DNA of 52,600 bases from Thermodesulfovibrionia bacterium (GCA_020053105.1 JAGVNU010000091.1:1-52600); one strand, 5' to 3'. Shown: positions 17,072 through 25,979, counted from the stretch's first letter. Numbers and translations are program-made. Notes: generated by a model from the letters alone, not told the origin.

Positions 17072-17833
17072 CAGCCGGAGTATCTTTGCGAGGAGCGATG
17101 TCGCGACATTTAAAAATTCCTCGGGAGACAGCAACGGCCCCAGCAAAGCCGCCTGTTCAGCCCGCCTCAACAGACGCTCGTCGAATATAGCTTCTGGTTG
17201 CCGATGCCTCAGCTCAGATATGAGATATGCAAAATTCTCAAAACGGGACGGCTTCAGCGCAAACCCCGGAGAATCATATACCAGGACGCTCTCACGGAAT
17301 ACAAGAGTTGGCAGGCGTCCGCAATAGAGATTAAAGAAACCTTCACGTTCTTCAGTCCTGATCTCGCGTTTAATCTGTTCAGTGCGGCTCATAACGAGAC
17401 CTCCTGAAAGCACGGCCCTGCCCAGGCTGAACTTCCGCTCCTTGACCGTCTCGATCTCCGTTTTCATTGCAATGCTCGTACCGCGCAGCAAGAGGTCAAT
17501 GCTTCTGTAGTCAACTGTCAGATTCTGTCCATTCCCCGATTCAACGCCAAGCGCCACATCATCCAGCCTGAATTTTTTAACAATGAACTGCACAGACTCT
17601 GTTTCAATTTCATCCTGGTGAAGCACAATGGCATCGAATCCCCCTGACGCCAGTCTCTCCGCAATTGTTTCGGCAGCTTCACGGTCCCGGCACGAGGCTG
17701 CAACGAGGGGGCCTTTACCCGGAACACGCAGCCGGGAGCGCGCCTCATACACGGTGGTCCCTAAAGCAGCGGCCAGGGCCTCTGCAAGGTCATCTTTGTG
17801 GTCCGGCAGGTTGTAGATGGCGGCAATATGCAT
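17069..17833 (-). CDS. Conserved-looking soluble protein, function unknown
   Basis: 254 residues, no signal peptide or membrane segment. The N-terminal ~75 residues (YEARSRLRVPGKGPLVAASCRDREAAETIAERLASGGFDAI) look like a compact alpha/beta module often found in deltaproteobacterial hypothetical proteins. A second module has DYRSIDLLLRGTSIAMKTEIETVKERKFSLGRAVLSGG and a third FFNLYCGRLPTLVFRESVLVYDSPG. The C-terminus is helical. No catalytic signature is visible. Stop codon lies in a GTAGGGGC element. It stands alone, divergent from mnmD. Confidence 0.7.
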   Translation of the reverse strand: MHIAAIYNLPDHKDDLAEALAAALGTTVYEARSRLRVPGKGPLVAASCRDREAAETIAERLASGGFDAIVLHQDEIETESVQFIVKKFRLDDVALGVESGNGQNLTVDYRSIDLLLRGTSIAMKTEIETVKERKFSLGRAVLSGGLVMSRTEQIKREIRTEEREGFFNLYCGRLPTLVFRESVLVYDSPGFALKPSRFENFAYLISELRHRQPEAIFDERLLRRAEQAALLGPLLSPEEFLNVATSLLAKILRL

Positions 17834-18008
17834 AAGTATTTCTTCTGCTGATAATTATTATACTGTATCAGGAAACATTGAATGTGTCCCCGATTATTAT
17901 CCCCAAACAGATTCAGGAGCGGTCTTCCTCCTCGTCCTTATAACGCCTCTTCTTCAGTAGCATACGAATGAATCCAGCGGTGAGAACCAATCATTTTTCC
18001 CACTTCCC

Positions 18009-18752
18009 ATGTTACAATGGCTCATGCCTTACAAAAGATCTTCACTTATGACCATGCAGCCCCCTCCCTATCTTGTGAATGAACATTATGACGACCGTTA
18101 TTTCGATGTGGTCAATGCAATTGAAGAAGCAAAGCACGTCTATTTCCGTGGCGTAGGCATCATGGATGTCCTTTCTGCCGCAAGGCCTGGGCGTAAAGAA
18201 TTCAGGATAGGTGAAACAGGCTTCGGGGCAGGCCGTCTTCTCATTGCCCTCATGGATTTTCTGGACAATTGCGGGATCACGGACATCGCGATTACCTACA
18301 ATTCCGTAGAACTGCATCCGGTCACTTCTGAACGGATGGAATCCATTCTCGACGTGTTCAGGCCGGAGACCGGTCCGCTTATTGACCAGCTTGTCCGGGT
18401 CTACAGCCGCGTCGAAATTTCCAAGCCGGGGTGGCACAGGATACAACTCACCCGGCCTTTTGGCGTACTGAACTTGAATCTCTGGATTGGTGAGGCCCTC
18501 GAAATGGTCCATGCACTCACAATTCCCTGTGACGCATGGTTTCTTGATGGACATGGACCAAAGAAAAACCCTGCCATGTGGCGGCATGAGCTTCTTATGG
18601 TGATTGGAGAAAAAACAGTGACCGGCGGGACCTGTGCCACCTTTACTGTTGCCGGAGAAGTGAGACGTGGACTTATGGCTGCGGGGTTTTCTGTCGAGCA
18701 GCGCCCCGGTTTTGGCGGGAAAAAATCAGTGCTCAAGGGGCTGAAGCTGTAG
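18009..18752 (+). CDS. mnmD: MnmD-like tRNA 5-aminomethyl-2-thiouridine methyltransferase
   Basis: 247 residues of the DUF752/MnmD SAM-methyltransferase family, the N-terminal half of bifunctional MnmC. Motifs: YFDVVNAIEEAKHVYFRG, the SAM-binding IGETGFGAGRLLI, VELHPVT and CDAWFLDGHGPKKNPAMW (usual form DAWFLDGFAPAKNPDMW), ending with a glycine-rich FGGKKSVLKG. It methylates nm5s2U34 of tRNA; the FAD oxidase domain of MnmC is absent, so the protein is stand-alone. Starts at Met1, 14 or 16 are all possible; no SD decides. Confidence 0.88.
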   Translation: MLQWLMPYKRSSLMTMQPPPYLVNEHYDDRYFDVVNAIEEAKHVYFRGVGIMDVLSAARPGRKEFRIGETGFGAGRLLIALMDFLDNCGITDIAITYNSVELHPVTSERMESILDVFRPETGPLIDQLVRVYSRVEISKPGWHRIQLTRPFGVLNLNLWIGEALEMVHALTIPCDAWFLDGHGPKKNPAMWRHELLMVIGEKTVTGGTCATFTVAGEVRRGLMAAGFSVEQRPGFGGKKSVLKGLKL

Positions 18753-18801
18753 TGCATATTGCCCGGCCCCCAGGACATTTAATAGAGCTGACAGGGCAGC
18801 C

Positions 18802-19176
18802 TCATTTATAATTTATCACGGTTTCGTACTCAATACTTGCATGTTCGGAGGCCTGCTTATCAATATTCCCCTGACATGCGATAGCGCCCTTTTTCACTTT
18901 CTTATGAGCTTTGACCATGTCAGCGATCACGGAGTTCAGATCAAACCCCCCTCCGTCACAGCCCTTTATCATACAGTCCATATTAAAAAGGGCATAAGAA
19001 GCGGGGACAATGTTTACAGTGCGGACCATAAGAACGGGCCTTTCGCTTTTCTGAAAATATGTCATAGAAATTACAATGTCCGAAACCGAAGGGAACCGGT
19101 CAGAAACCAGTCCGGCAGCAAGATTCTTCTGCCTCTTTAATTCCTTAATTACGGCAAAATTTTGTCTGTTTACCAT
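18802..19176 (-). CDS. Cys-containing conserved hypothetical protein
   Basis: 124 residues from MVNRQNF, chosen because the SD GGAGGTGGTA lies directly before it. An N-terminal basic helix is followed by an alpha/beta region (SVSDIVISMTYFQ, VLMVRTVNIVPASYALFNMDCMIKGCDGGGFDL) and a C-terminal CQG plus HASIEYETVINYK. The pattern C-x4-C-x-GGFDL ... C-x-G looks conserved and may bind a metal, but I cannot name the family. It lies downstream of the csp terminator, so probably has its own promoter or is read through. Confidence 0.6.
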   Translation of the reverse strand: MVNRQNFAVIKELKRQKNLAAGLVSDRFPSVSDIVISMTYFQKSERPVLMVRTVNIVPASYALFNMDCMIKGCDGGGFDLNSVIADMVKAHKKVKKGAIACQGNIDKQASEHASIEYETVINYK

Positions 19177-19191
19177 TACCACCTCCAAAAT

Positions 19192-19226
19192 AAAATCCCC
19201 CCTGCTTTGGGAGCAAGAGGGATTTT
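19192..19226 (-). terminator. Rho-independent terminator of the cold-shock gene
   Basis: On the minus strand AAAATCCCTCTTGCT pairs completely (15 bp, with three G-U pairs) with AGCAGGGGGGATTTT across a 5-nt loop CCCAA and is followed by ATTTT. It starts 10 nt after the csp stop codon. Confidence 0.85.
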
Positions 19227-19235
19227 GTCTGTTAA

Positions 19236-19436
19236 TTACAGTTTAACAACATTGATAGCCTTGGGGCCTTTCGGGCCTTTTTCGGTATCAAAGCTTACTG
19301 ATTCACCTTCAGCAAGAGACTTGAATCCGTTGCCTGTGATCGAAGTATGGTGAACAAATACGTCGCTTCCGTCTTCAGCCGAAATAAAGCCGAAGCCCTT
19401 TGAATCATTGAACCACTTTACTGTTCCATTTGCCAT
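19236..19436 (-). CDS. cspA: CspA-family cold-shock RNA chaperone
   Basis: 66 residues, one OB-fold cold-shock domain. RNP1 (KGFGFIS) and RNP2 (VFVHHTSI) are intact; the start [18 protein letters not shown] and the end [10 protein letters not shown] are full length. It binds single-stranded RNA and melts structure at low temperature. SD AAGGAGG lies eight nt before the ATG. The ~160-nt leader contains a strong hairpin (19494-19521) and the gene ends at its own terminator, so it is monocistronic. The name cspA is generic for the family. Confidence 0.95.
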   Translation of the reverse strand: MANGTVKWFNDSKGFGFISAEDGSDVFVHHTSITGNGFKSLAEGESVSFDTEKGPKGPKAINVVKL

Positions 19437-19493
19437 TTCATTTACCTCCTTTTCTTAAATTAAAATCTCAGAAGGTATCATCACAAATAAATA

Positions 19494-19521
19494 AGCCACA
19501 AAGTCAAAAGTCTTTGTGGCT
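19494..19521 (-). promoter_or_regulatory. Hairpin in the csp 5' untranslated region
   Basis: AGCCACAAAG and CTTTGTGGCT form a perfect 10-bp stem with an 8-nt loop, about 60 nt upstream of the csp ATG and not followed by a T run. In cspA of other bacteria the leader is a temperature-responsive element; this hairpin is a candidate for the same role. Confidence 0.55.
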
Positions 19522-19617
19522 GCATGAACTGCAAAAACTTCTAAAATTCTTGTTTAAGCATACCAGTTCTCCATCAGTAAGTCAATGGAAGGACTTCCAG
19601 AGGATGAAACTCCCGAG

Positions 19618-20964
19618 TTATTTAGGCAGGATAAAATAAAAATTGTTCCCGTATTGCGTGGGCTCATAGCCCACGGTCCCGCCGTGGATCTCAACAGCGT
19701 TTTTTATAAAAGACAATCCATGCCCCGAGCCGGGCTGAGTCAGTACGTTGGAAGCCCGGAATTCTTCATCATACAACCTTCCCCTCTCCTCCGGGGAGAT
19801 ATGCGGCCCTGTACTGAATACATTAAACTTCACACCGTCTTTCCCCGGTCCGAAGAAATCCCTGATCATCTCGTGTCCATAAGAAATATATTTCTTCTCT
19901 TCGCCTGTTTCAGTAATGATCACCTGGGTGTATTTAACAGCATTTGAAAAAAGATTGGCATAGACCTGCGCTATCAGTCCGACATCAACGACAGTTATAA
20001 TTTCAGAATCGGGGATGCCGCTTATGCGGTCATCTATCGAAATCCCCATCTTCTTTAACTGCTCGCTGTAACGCTCAAGCTGCGGCTGCAGCACGTCTTT
20101 TTTCATGTTGCAGGTTTTGGTGCGGAGGGAAAGGCGTCCCTGATCAAAATGGCTTTTCCTAAAGAGTGTCTCAATAAACAGGCTCATGTTCTTGTAATGT
20201 TTTTCGATATTTTCGAGTTCCGATGCCAGCCCCTGATTATTGTCATTTAATTCTTTCATAAAATTATTCATGCAATTCACATCACACAGCCCGGCGGTTG
20301 ATTTATTGAAAAAATCTTTTTCCAGCTCTATATTTTTTTCTATCTTTCTTCTCAGTCCCTTCAGAAAAAGCTTGTACACCATATTGGGGACTATAATATT
20401 ATGTTCAATGTCGGCAACTAGAGAGCGGATAAACTTCAGGTGCTCAATATTCTTCTTGACCAGAAACCTGTTATGTATGTTGAATCCGATACGGTTGGCA
20501 TATTTCTGGAAGAAGAGTTCACGGTGACCTGAAAGGTCCCTGACCGGATATATCGCAAGTATACCAAGCACGTCGTCCTCAACTTTAAAAGGGAGCTCCT
20601 CGATCAGGGGTTCTTTCCCGCGGATCGTCAGGACCAGGCTGTTCTTCTTCGTATAATAAGGTTTGTCCGCGGGTCTCACTTCTTCGGGAGGAGGTGTGTG
20701 CAATTGATAATCCCCGGCTTCGGACTTTGCAATAAGCGTCAGAGAATTCTTGGCCGGGTCTACAATATAAAGACATGCCTGCAGATTAAAAAAGTATTCA
20801 GGTATTGCCACGCACAGCTTATAGAAATCCTCAATATCGTCTATTTCCTGGGCCAGATCGAAAAAGGTCTTAAAGGCGTTATTTTCTTCTTCCGTAAAAT
20901 CATAATCCCTGTAGTCGCTCTTCTTGTCTTCGACACGTTTAATTATATAGTTAGTATCACTCAT
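19618..20964 (-). CDS. GAF-type sensor protein with histidine-kinase-like ATPase domain
   Basis: 448 residues, cytoplasmic. A GAF-like sensor (~30-170; FYKLCVAIPEYFFNLQACLYIVD, VLGILAIYPVRDLSGHRELFFQKYANRIGFNIHNRF) is followed by a helical region with LVADIEHNIIVPNMVYKLFL, where the His may be the phosphoacceptor of a diverged H-box. The HATPase domain (~310-448) has N-box ANLFSNAVKYTQ and a G2-like GSGHGLSFIKNAVEIHGG. The G1 box is degenerate (FNVFSTGPHISPEER). No receiver is adjacent. Kinase activity is probable but not certain. Confidence 0.75.
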   Translation of the reverse strand: MSDTNYIIKRVEDKKSDYRDYDFTEEENNAFKTFFDLAQEIDDIEDFYKLCVAIPEYFFNLQACLYIVDPAKNSLTLIAKSEAGDYQLHTPPPEEVRPADKPYYTKKNSLVLTIRGKEPLIEELPFKVEDDVLGILAIYPVRDLSGHRELFFQKYANRIGFNIHNRFLVKKNIEHLKFIRSLVADIEHNIIVPNMVYKLFLKGLRRKIEKNIELEKDFFNKSTAGLCDVNCMNNFMKELNDNNQGLASELENIEKHYKNMSLFIETLFRKSHFDQGRLSLRTKTCNMKKDVLQPQLERYSEQLKKMGISIDDRISGIPDSEIITVVDVGLIAQVYANLFSNAVKYTQVIITETGEEKKYISYGHEMIRDFFGPGKDGVKFNVFSTGPHISPEERGRLYDEEFRASNVLTQPGSGHGLSFIKNAVEIHGGTVGYEPTQYGNNFYFILPK

Positions 20965-21125
20965 TGTATTAATAAACAGATATGACCTGATCCGGCATTA
21001 AAATTATAGCATGATAAATTTACAACTGTAATTTTATCACAATTATACCATTAAAATTCAAACCATTTTACTACCATGAATGCTGAAAAATTTAACACTT
21101 TCGGCCCTGGTGAGTGAACGATCAC

Positions 21126-21776
21126 TTATTTAAAAAGCACATACACAGCGCCAAGTCCCCCATCGCACTGTCTCGCAGTAACAAAGGCCCTGATGTATTT
21201 TCTGTAACGCATGGACAGCCATTTGACCACAATGTCCTTCAGTACAGGGCCCTGAGGAGAGCAAAGTCCCCTGCCGTGGATTATCTTAACACAACGGTGT
21301 CCCTTCTTCACGGAATTCCTGATAAAAACATCTACCTCTTTTTCAGCTTCTTCAACAATGACCCCGTGCAGGTCCAGGCAGTCCTGGACTGAGTACTTCC
21401 CTTCATGGAGTTTTTTCAGGATGTTCCTTCCATGCGCCTGATCAATCCATTCCACGTATTCCTGGGTATCAGGGAGGTGCAGGGGTTTCCGTCCCCGGAC
21501 AGTATCGTCGAGGGCCTTCAACACTTCATTATCAGGATGCTTCTTCTTTACAGGCGGAACCGCTGTTTTATGATACAGCGGGATCTCTCTGAATTCCCCG
21601 ATCTCCTGTACTTCCTTCATTGTGATTAAGAAGAGTTCTTCATCATCGGGTGGTTTGATTGTTTTTGCCGGGACCTTTAATGAAAACGTCTCGGGCCTCT
21701 TGCTCTTCATGATTTTTTTCAGGTCTCTGAACGAATGGGTTACGACTTTTTCTGAAAATTGCTTTTTGGCGCCCAT
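21126..21776 (-). CDS. Smr-domain protein (MutS2-like small nuclease domain)
   Basis: 216 residues; the ATG at 21776 is preceded by GGAG eight nt upstream (a GTG three codons earlier overlaps that SD). The N-terminus is lysine-rich and disordered. The C-terminal Smr domain (~130-216) has DLHGVIVEEAEKEVDVFI, KIIHGRGLCSPQGPVLKDIV and QCDGGLGAVYVLFK, i.e. LDxHG, HGxG and GGxGA motifs. Stand-alone Smr proteins nick branched DNA or cleave RNA. Stops 120 bp past the sensor gene; a GTAGGGGC palindrome lies just upstream of it. Confidence 0.88.
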   Translation of the reverse strand: MGAKKQFSEKVVTHSFRDLKKIMKSKRPETFSLKVPAKTIKPPDDEELFLITMKEVQEIGEFREIPLYHKTAVPPVKKKHPDNEVLKALDDTVRGRKPLHLPDTQEYVEWIDQAHGRNILKKLHEGKYSVQDCLDLHGVIVEEAEKEVDVFIRNSVKKGHRCVKIIHGRGLCSPQGPVLKDIVVKWLSMRYRKYIRAFVTARQCDGGLGAVYVLFK

Positions 21777-21814
21777 GCTGCTCACTCCATGGCCTCATTA
21801 TAACAGAAATAGTT

Positions 21815-21841
21815 GCAGGTGCGGCAGGACCCCGCCCCTAC
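21815..21841. repeat. GTAGGGGC-type palindromic repeat
   Basis: On the minus strand GTAGGGGCGG ... CCGCACCTGC, arms matching at 8 of 10 positions with a short centre. It sits in the 92-bp gap between the ABC permease and Smr genes, same family as 36855-36882. Confidence 0.6.
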
Positions 21842-21868
21842 GATTGCGATACTGACATAAAATCACTG

Positions 21869-22633
21869 TTATTTCTTCCGCTCAAAGAGCCTGGCTGCAA
21901 TGACTACAAACGCAAAAGAAAGAATTAATATAACTGTCATATCAGTCGCGAGGCTGAAATCAGCGCTCATCGGCCCTTCTTCTGCAGGGAAGATAACATT
22001 CTTGAACGCGTCAACACCGTATGTAAGCGGATTAAGTTTGGTTGCAAGGGCCAGCGGTTTCGGCAGGAGCTTGACAGGATACATGGCCCCAGAGAGAAAG
22101 AACATGGGCATAACAATAAAATTCATAATTACACTGAAGCTTTCATAATTCTCATAAAATGTGGCAAGCAAAATACCGAATGTTGATATACAGAAAGACA
22201 CGGCTATCGCAATAATCAGCACTGCAATTATCTGGACCAGCCCGAGTTTCAGGCCGAGAACAGGAAACAGCAAAAGGACTATGGCAGCCTGGATGGTGGA
22301 AACAACAGTACCGCTCAAACCCTTTCCGATTACAATAGACAACCTCGAAACTGGAGCGGCAAGGATCTCTTTGAAAAACCCGAACTCCTTGTCCCAGATA
22401 ATGGATATAGAGGAGAATATGGAGCTGAACAGTATGGTCATCCCCAGAATGCCGGGGAATATAAACTGCGTATAGGACACGCCGCCCGTCGGACTGACCA
22501 GCCTGCTCATGCCCGCGCCGACCAGAAAAAGCCATATCAGCGGACGGGCAATAGCGGACACAAGCCTGCTCCGTTCTCTGACGAACTTTTTAAACTCCCT
22601 GGCGACTAAAACATATACAGCGTTAAATTCCAT
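21869..22633 (-). CDS. ABC-2 type transporter permease
   Basis: 254 residues with six predicted transmembrane helices and the ABC-2 signature region (LSGAMYPVKLLPKPLALATKLNPLTYGVDAFKNVIF). FGFFKEILAAPVSRLSIVIGKGL is the cytoplasmic loop that meets the ATPase. DrrB/NodJ-like exporter family; the substrate (lipid, drug or polymer) cannot be told. It starts 18 bp after the ATPase gene and must be co-transcribed. Confidence 0.9.
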   Translation of the reverse strand: MEFNAVYVLVAREFKKFVRERSRLVSAIARPLIWLFLVGAGMSRLVSPTGGVSYTQFIFPGILGMTILFSSIFSSISIIWDKEFGFFKEILAAPVSRLSIVIGKGLSGTVVSTIQAAIVLLLFPVLGLKLGLVQIIAVLIIAIAVSFCISTFGILLATFYENYESFSVIMNFIVMPMFFLSGAMYPVKLLPKPLALATKLNPLTYGVDAFKNVIFPAEEGPMSADFSLATDMTVILILSFAFVVIAARLFERKK

Positions 22634-22651
22634 AATTTATAACTTTCAGCG

Positions 22652-23629
22652 TCAGTGCCTCCTCCTGTATGCCCTTACCTCCTCCTTGATGTTGCTCATC
22701 CCCGAAACGTCCTCATCCCTTATTGCCTTGCCGGTCAGTTTCAGGAAGACGTCGTTAATCGTCGGCCTCTGGAGTTTTACAGAGAGCACCATATCCCCGA
22801 GCCCGCGGATGAGTTCAGGGATGCAGGCATCTCCCTTGTTTGAAGTCAGGTAGAGTTCACCTTCCTTGTCCTCAGCATCGATGTTGAAAAGCTTTTTAAT
22901 CTCCTTCTGAGACCACTTGTTGTCCCGGGTTTTAAGAGAGATAACGTCTCCGCCGATTATCTTTTTCAATTCATCGGGACTGCCCTCTGCAATTATTTTC
23001 CCGCTGTCTATGATAGCTATCTTGTCGCAGACTTCGGCCTCTTCCATATAATGAGTAGTCATAAAAATAGTCACATTGTGCTTCTTCGGCATTTCCGTTA
23101 TGACCCCCCACAAATTCGCCCTTGACTGGGGGTCCAGTCCGAGAGTGGGTTCATCAAGAAACAATACCCTTGGCCTGTGGATGAGTCCCCTTGCCACCTC
23201 AAGCCTGCGTTTCATACCGCCCGAATACTTTTTGACAAGGTCGTCTCTCCTATCATAAAGGTCAACGAAATTGAGGGCATCATGCACACGCGTCTTGATC
23301 TCAGATTTTTTTACCCCGTAAAGATAGGCATGAAACAGAAGGTTTTCGTAGGCCGTGAGGTCTTTGTCGAGAGTTGTATCCTGAAATACGATACCTATGG
23401 ATTTTCTGACCGTTGAAGGCTCTTTTTCACAGTCATGCCCATTGATGAAGGCCTTGCCGGACGTTGCCGATATAAGTGTACAGAGGACATTTATCGTAGT
23501 AGTCTTTCCAGCTCCGTTGGGTCCGAGAAAGCCGAAGATAGTGCCTTCCTCGACCTCAAAGGATATTCCGTCAACAGCAGTCAGACTGCCGTATCGCTTT
23601 ACGAGATTTTCAACTTTAATTATAGGCAT
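22652..23629 (-). CDS. ABC transporter ATP-binding protein (DrrA-like)
   Basis: 325 residues. Walker A GPNGAGKTT, Q-loop GIVFQD, signature YSGGMKRRLEVARG, Walker B VLFLDEPTLGLD and H-loop MTTHYME, followed by a ~85-residue C-terminal extension typical of DrrA/CcmA-like exporters. It energises the adjacent ABC-2 permease. Divergent from pepA. The start is ATG with only a weak SD. Confidence 0.93.
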   Translation of the reverse strand: MPIIKVENLVKRYGSLTAVDGISFEVEEGTIFGFLGPNGAGKTTTINVLCTLISATSGKAFINGHDCEKEPSTVRKSIGIVFQDTTLDKDLTAYENLLFHAYLYGVKKSEIKTRVHDALNFVDLYDRRDDLVKKYSGGMKRRLEVARGLIHRPRVLFLDEPTLGLDPQSRANLWGVITEMPKKHNVTIFMTTHYMEEAEVCDKIAIIDSGKIIAEGSPDELKKIIGGDVISLKTRDNKWSQKEIKKLFNIDAEDKEGELYLTSNKGDACIPELIRGLGDMVLSVKLQRPTINDVFLKLTGKAIRDEDVSGMSNIKEEVRAYRRRH

Positions 23630-23767
23630 AAAAGATATTTTATAAATTCAATGACTGTTCAGTTAAGAATTTATATGAAAAACGCATTAAATGCAACAGT
23701 CCCGATTGAACTGCCGTCAGTATATGTGATAGAATTCAGCCCAGAAATAAGAAACGAGGGACCTGCT

Positions 23768-25210
23768 ATGAAAGTATCGGTTAAGGACAATAAGGAGTCA
23801 ACTTTTTCGTGCGATGTATTAATTCTCCCCCTGCTGGAAAATCAGGGTATACGTGCGTATCGTGATATAGACAAAGCGCTTGACGGTCTCCCTGGAAAGA
23901 CCATATCCTCCAAAGAATTCAGCGGCAGGCATGGAGAGATCTCCCTTCTTCACACACAGGGCAGGATCAACCCGGAAAGGGTCCTCCTCGCCGGGTTAGG
24001 GAAAAAAGAAGATATCACACCTGAGAAGCTGCGACAGGCTGGAGGCAAGGCTGCTTCATATATACACTCTCTCGGGATCAGGCATGCGGGCCTATCCACC
24101 AGGACGATCGAGCCATTACATATTTCCCCTGTTGTGTTTCTTGAGGGATGCCTGCTTTCCGAGTATCGTTTTGAAAAATACAGAAAAGAGGCAGATCAGA
24201 AGGGACTGAAGGACATAACTGTCCTTTCGGGAAAAGATATCGGCAAACAAATTAAGTGGGTAGAAACTGCAGCAAGGGCAGCATATCTGGCGCGTGACCT
24301 GGTGAACACTCCGTCAAATGACATGACGCCCTCCGGTCTGGTCAGGGCCGCACGGTCCCTGAAAAAAGTATCCGTTAAGGTCATTGAAAGAAAACAAGCC
24401 GAAGCACTCGGAATGGGCGCCTATATATCCGTTGCAAAGGGCTCGCTGGAACCGCCCAAATTCATCGTCATTACATACAAAGGGAAAAACATCGCACCGG
24501 TAGCCCTCATCGGCAAGGCAATAACCTTTGACAGCGGCGGCATCTCACTGAAACCCAGCGAGGGCATGGAGAAGATGAAATACGACATGGCAGGCGGAGC
24601 CGCTGTACTGGGAGTTCTAAAGGCCGCGGCGGAAATGAATTTGCCGGTTCACCTAATAGCGGTCCTCCCTGCCACCGAAAACCTTCCCGGCGGCAGGGCG
24701 TCAAAACCGGGTGATGTGGTAAGGTCAATCGATGGTAAAACCATTGAGATCATAAGCACGGACGCGGAGGGAAGGCTCGCGCTTGCGGACGCCATCGGCT
24801 ATGTGAAGAAATTCAAGCCCTCGGCAATTATAGATATAGCTACCCTTACCGGAGCGTGTTCCATAGCGTTCGGAAACGACGCCATCGCAATGATGGGGAA
24901 TGATGATTCTCTTATGGCAAAGATGAAAAAGGCCTCGGAGGAAACTGCTGAGCGCGTATGGCAGATGCCCCTTTTTGATGAATACAAAGACTATATAAAA
25001 AGTGACATCGCCGACCTGAAGAATTCAGGCGGCAGAACCGGCTCGCTTATCACTTCAGCATATTTCCTCAAGGAATTTGCAGGGGATGTTCCGTGGATCC
25101 ATCTCGACATCGCAGGCACTGCATGGACTGACAAGGACAAGCCCTACATCCCAAAAGGGGCGACCGGTATCGGGGTCAGGCTGCTGCTGAATTTCTTAAA
25201 AAGCTTATAG
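23768..25210 (+). CDS. pepA: Leucyl aminopeptidase (cytosol aminopeptidase, M17)
   Basis: 480 residues from MKVSVKDNKES. The frame is open 111 codons further 5', but that part overlaps the divergent ABC gene and is not family-like. Motifs: NTPSNDMTPSG, the metal-binding GKAITFDSGGISLKPS and MKYDMAGGAAVLG, the catalytic NTDAEGR-type ISTDAEGRLALADA, and DIATLTGA. Zn/Mn-dependent exopeptidase that forms hexamers; in some bacteria PepA also binds DNA. The N-terminal ~160-residue domain is present. Monocistronic. Confidence 0.95.
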   Translation: MKVSVKDNKESTFSCDVLILPLLENQGIRAYRDIDKALDGLPGKTISSKEFSGRHGEISLLHTQGRINPERVLLAGLGKKEDITPEKLRQAGGKAASYIHSLGIRHAGLSTRTIEPLHISPVVFLEGCLLSEYRFEKYRKEADQKGLKDITVLSGKDIGKQIKWVETAARAAYLARDLVNTPSNDMTPSGLVRAARSLKKVSVKVIERKQAEALGMGAYISVAKGSLEPPKFIVITYKGKNIAPVALIGKAITFDSGGISLKPSEGMEKMKYDMAGGAAVLGVLKAAAEMNLPVHLIAVLPATENLPGGRASKPGDVVRSIDGKTIEIISTDAEGRLALADAIGYVKKFKPSAIIDIATLTGACSIAFGNDAIAMMGNDDSLMAKMKKASEETAERVWQMPLFDEYKDYIKSDIADLKNSGGRTGSLITSAYFLKEFAGDVPWIHLDIAGTAWTDKDKPYIPKGATGIGVRLLLNFLKSL

Positions 25211-25238
25211 GCTGAAAATGCCCCTTTGAAAATCCGGG

Positions 25239-25658
25239 CTATTGCTTGTGCTGCCGTTTCATCTCTTCCTGTTTCCTGATCATGTCATCAATTTCCCTTA
25301 ACTCCCTGCTGTCAGCCCCGTATAACTTCTCTCTTATATTCCTTGCTCTGGTATAGAGCGGGGTTGCCTTCTCGAACCTGCCCGTCAGCGTATATGAGAA
25401 CGCCAGGTTCATTATCGGATTGACCAGGACCTCCTTGTCCGCGTGAGATTTCTCTATCTCTTTAATGGCCTGCGTGCATACCTTTTCAACTAACGCCATA
25501 TCACCATGTACAAGGGCGTTTCTCGCTTCGAGGTTGCAATTATTTGAAATTTCCTTCTCCTGCTTAGATAGGGCCTCGTCTGATGCCGAGTCTGCTGCAA
25601 AAGTATGTGCGCAGTAGAGACCAACAAGCACAAACAAAAAAACATAAATATATTTCAT
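25239..25658 (-). CDS. Secreted/periplasmic TPR-like protein
   Basis: 139 residues. The signal peptide (MKYIYVFLFVLVGLYCAHTFAAD) has a likely cleavage after TFA; the Cys at 16 is not in a strong lipobox. The mature part holds about two TPR-like helix pairs (NPIMNLAFSYTLTGRFEKATPLYTRARNIREKLYG). It ends in a charged tail. Such small TPR proteins act in periplasmic assembly; no partner is evident. SD AAGGAG precedes the ATG. Convergent with pepA. Confidence 0.7.
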   Translation of the reverse strand: MKYIYVFLFVLVGLYCAHTFAADSASDEALSKQEKEISNNCNLEARNALVHGDMALVEKVCTQAIKEIEKSHADKEVLVNPIMNLAFSYTLTGRFEKATPLYTRARNIREKLYGADSRELREIDDMIRKQEEMKRQHKQ

Positions 25659-25786
25659 GCCATTCTCCTTAGGATATAATGCAGAATTTACAGCTCCGAC
25701 AGATGGGGAATAATAACAGTTCTTTTAATTATTTGACAATGGGGGCTGCTACAGTGATACGAAACAGAATGAGTTCATTTTCCCAT

Positions 25787-25829
25787 GGCGGGACACGTAC
25801 ACGCTGAAGTACAGCGGACGCGTCCCGCC
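25787..25829. repeat. Long imperfect palindrome (GGCGGGAC...GTCCCGCC)
   Basis: GGCGGGACACGT and ACGCGTCCCGCC pair at 11 of 12 positions, and inside them CGCTG-AAGTA-CAGCG forms an inner stem, making a nearly continuous 43-nt hairpin. It is different in sequence from the GTAGGGGC family and is not followed by a T run. Function unknown; could be a REP-like element. Confidence 0.55.
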
Positions 25830-25895
25830 GCTCAGCTATAAATGACCAGCATTCCGTATTGAGTCTGAACAACAGAGTTTCATATATTGTTCTTA

Positions 25896-25979
25896 TTATT
25901 TTTTCTTTTTCGCGTCTTTTTTTACGTTCTTCTGTTTTGCACTTTTATCCTTGTCCTTCTTGCCGCCTTTATCTCCCAT
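25896..25979 (-). CDS. Very small lysine-rich protein (27 aa)
   Basis: A strong SD (GGAGGTG) seven nt before an ATG opens a 27-codon frame, MGDKGGKKDKDKSAKQKN then VKKDAKKKK, ending in two stops. It is almost all Lys, Asp, Gly and is highly basic. Short MGDKGGKKDK-like proteins occur scattered in proteobacterial genomes, so I take it as real. Its charge suggests nucleic-acid or ribosome association; that is a guess. It lies between two longer genes in an otherwise empty 450-bp stretch. Confidence 0.6.
   Translation of the reverse strand: MGDKGGKKDKDKSAKQKNVKKDAKKKK

Noticed and set aside
23435..23767. 111-codon 5' extension of pepA
   Set aside because: Overlaps the divergent ABC ATPase gene; the family N-terminus matches the ATG at 23768.
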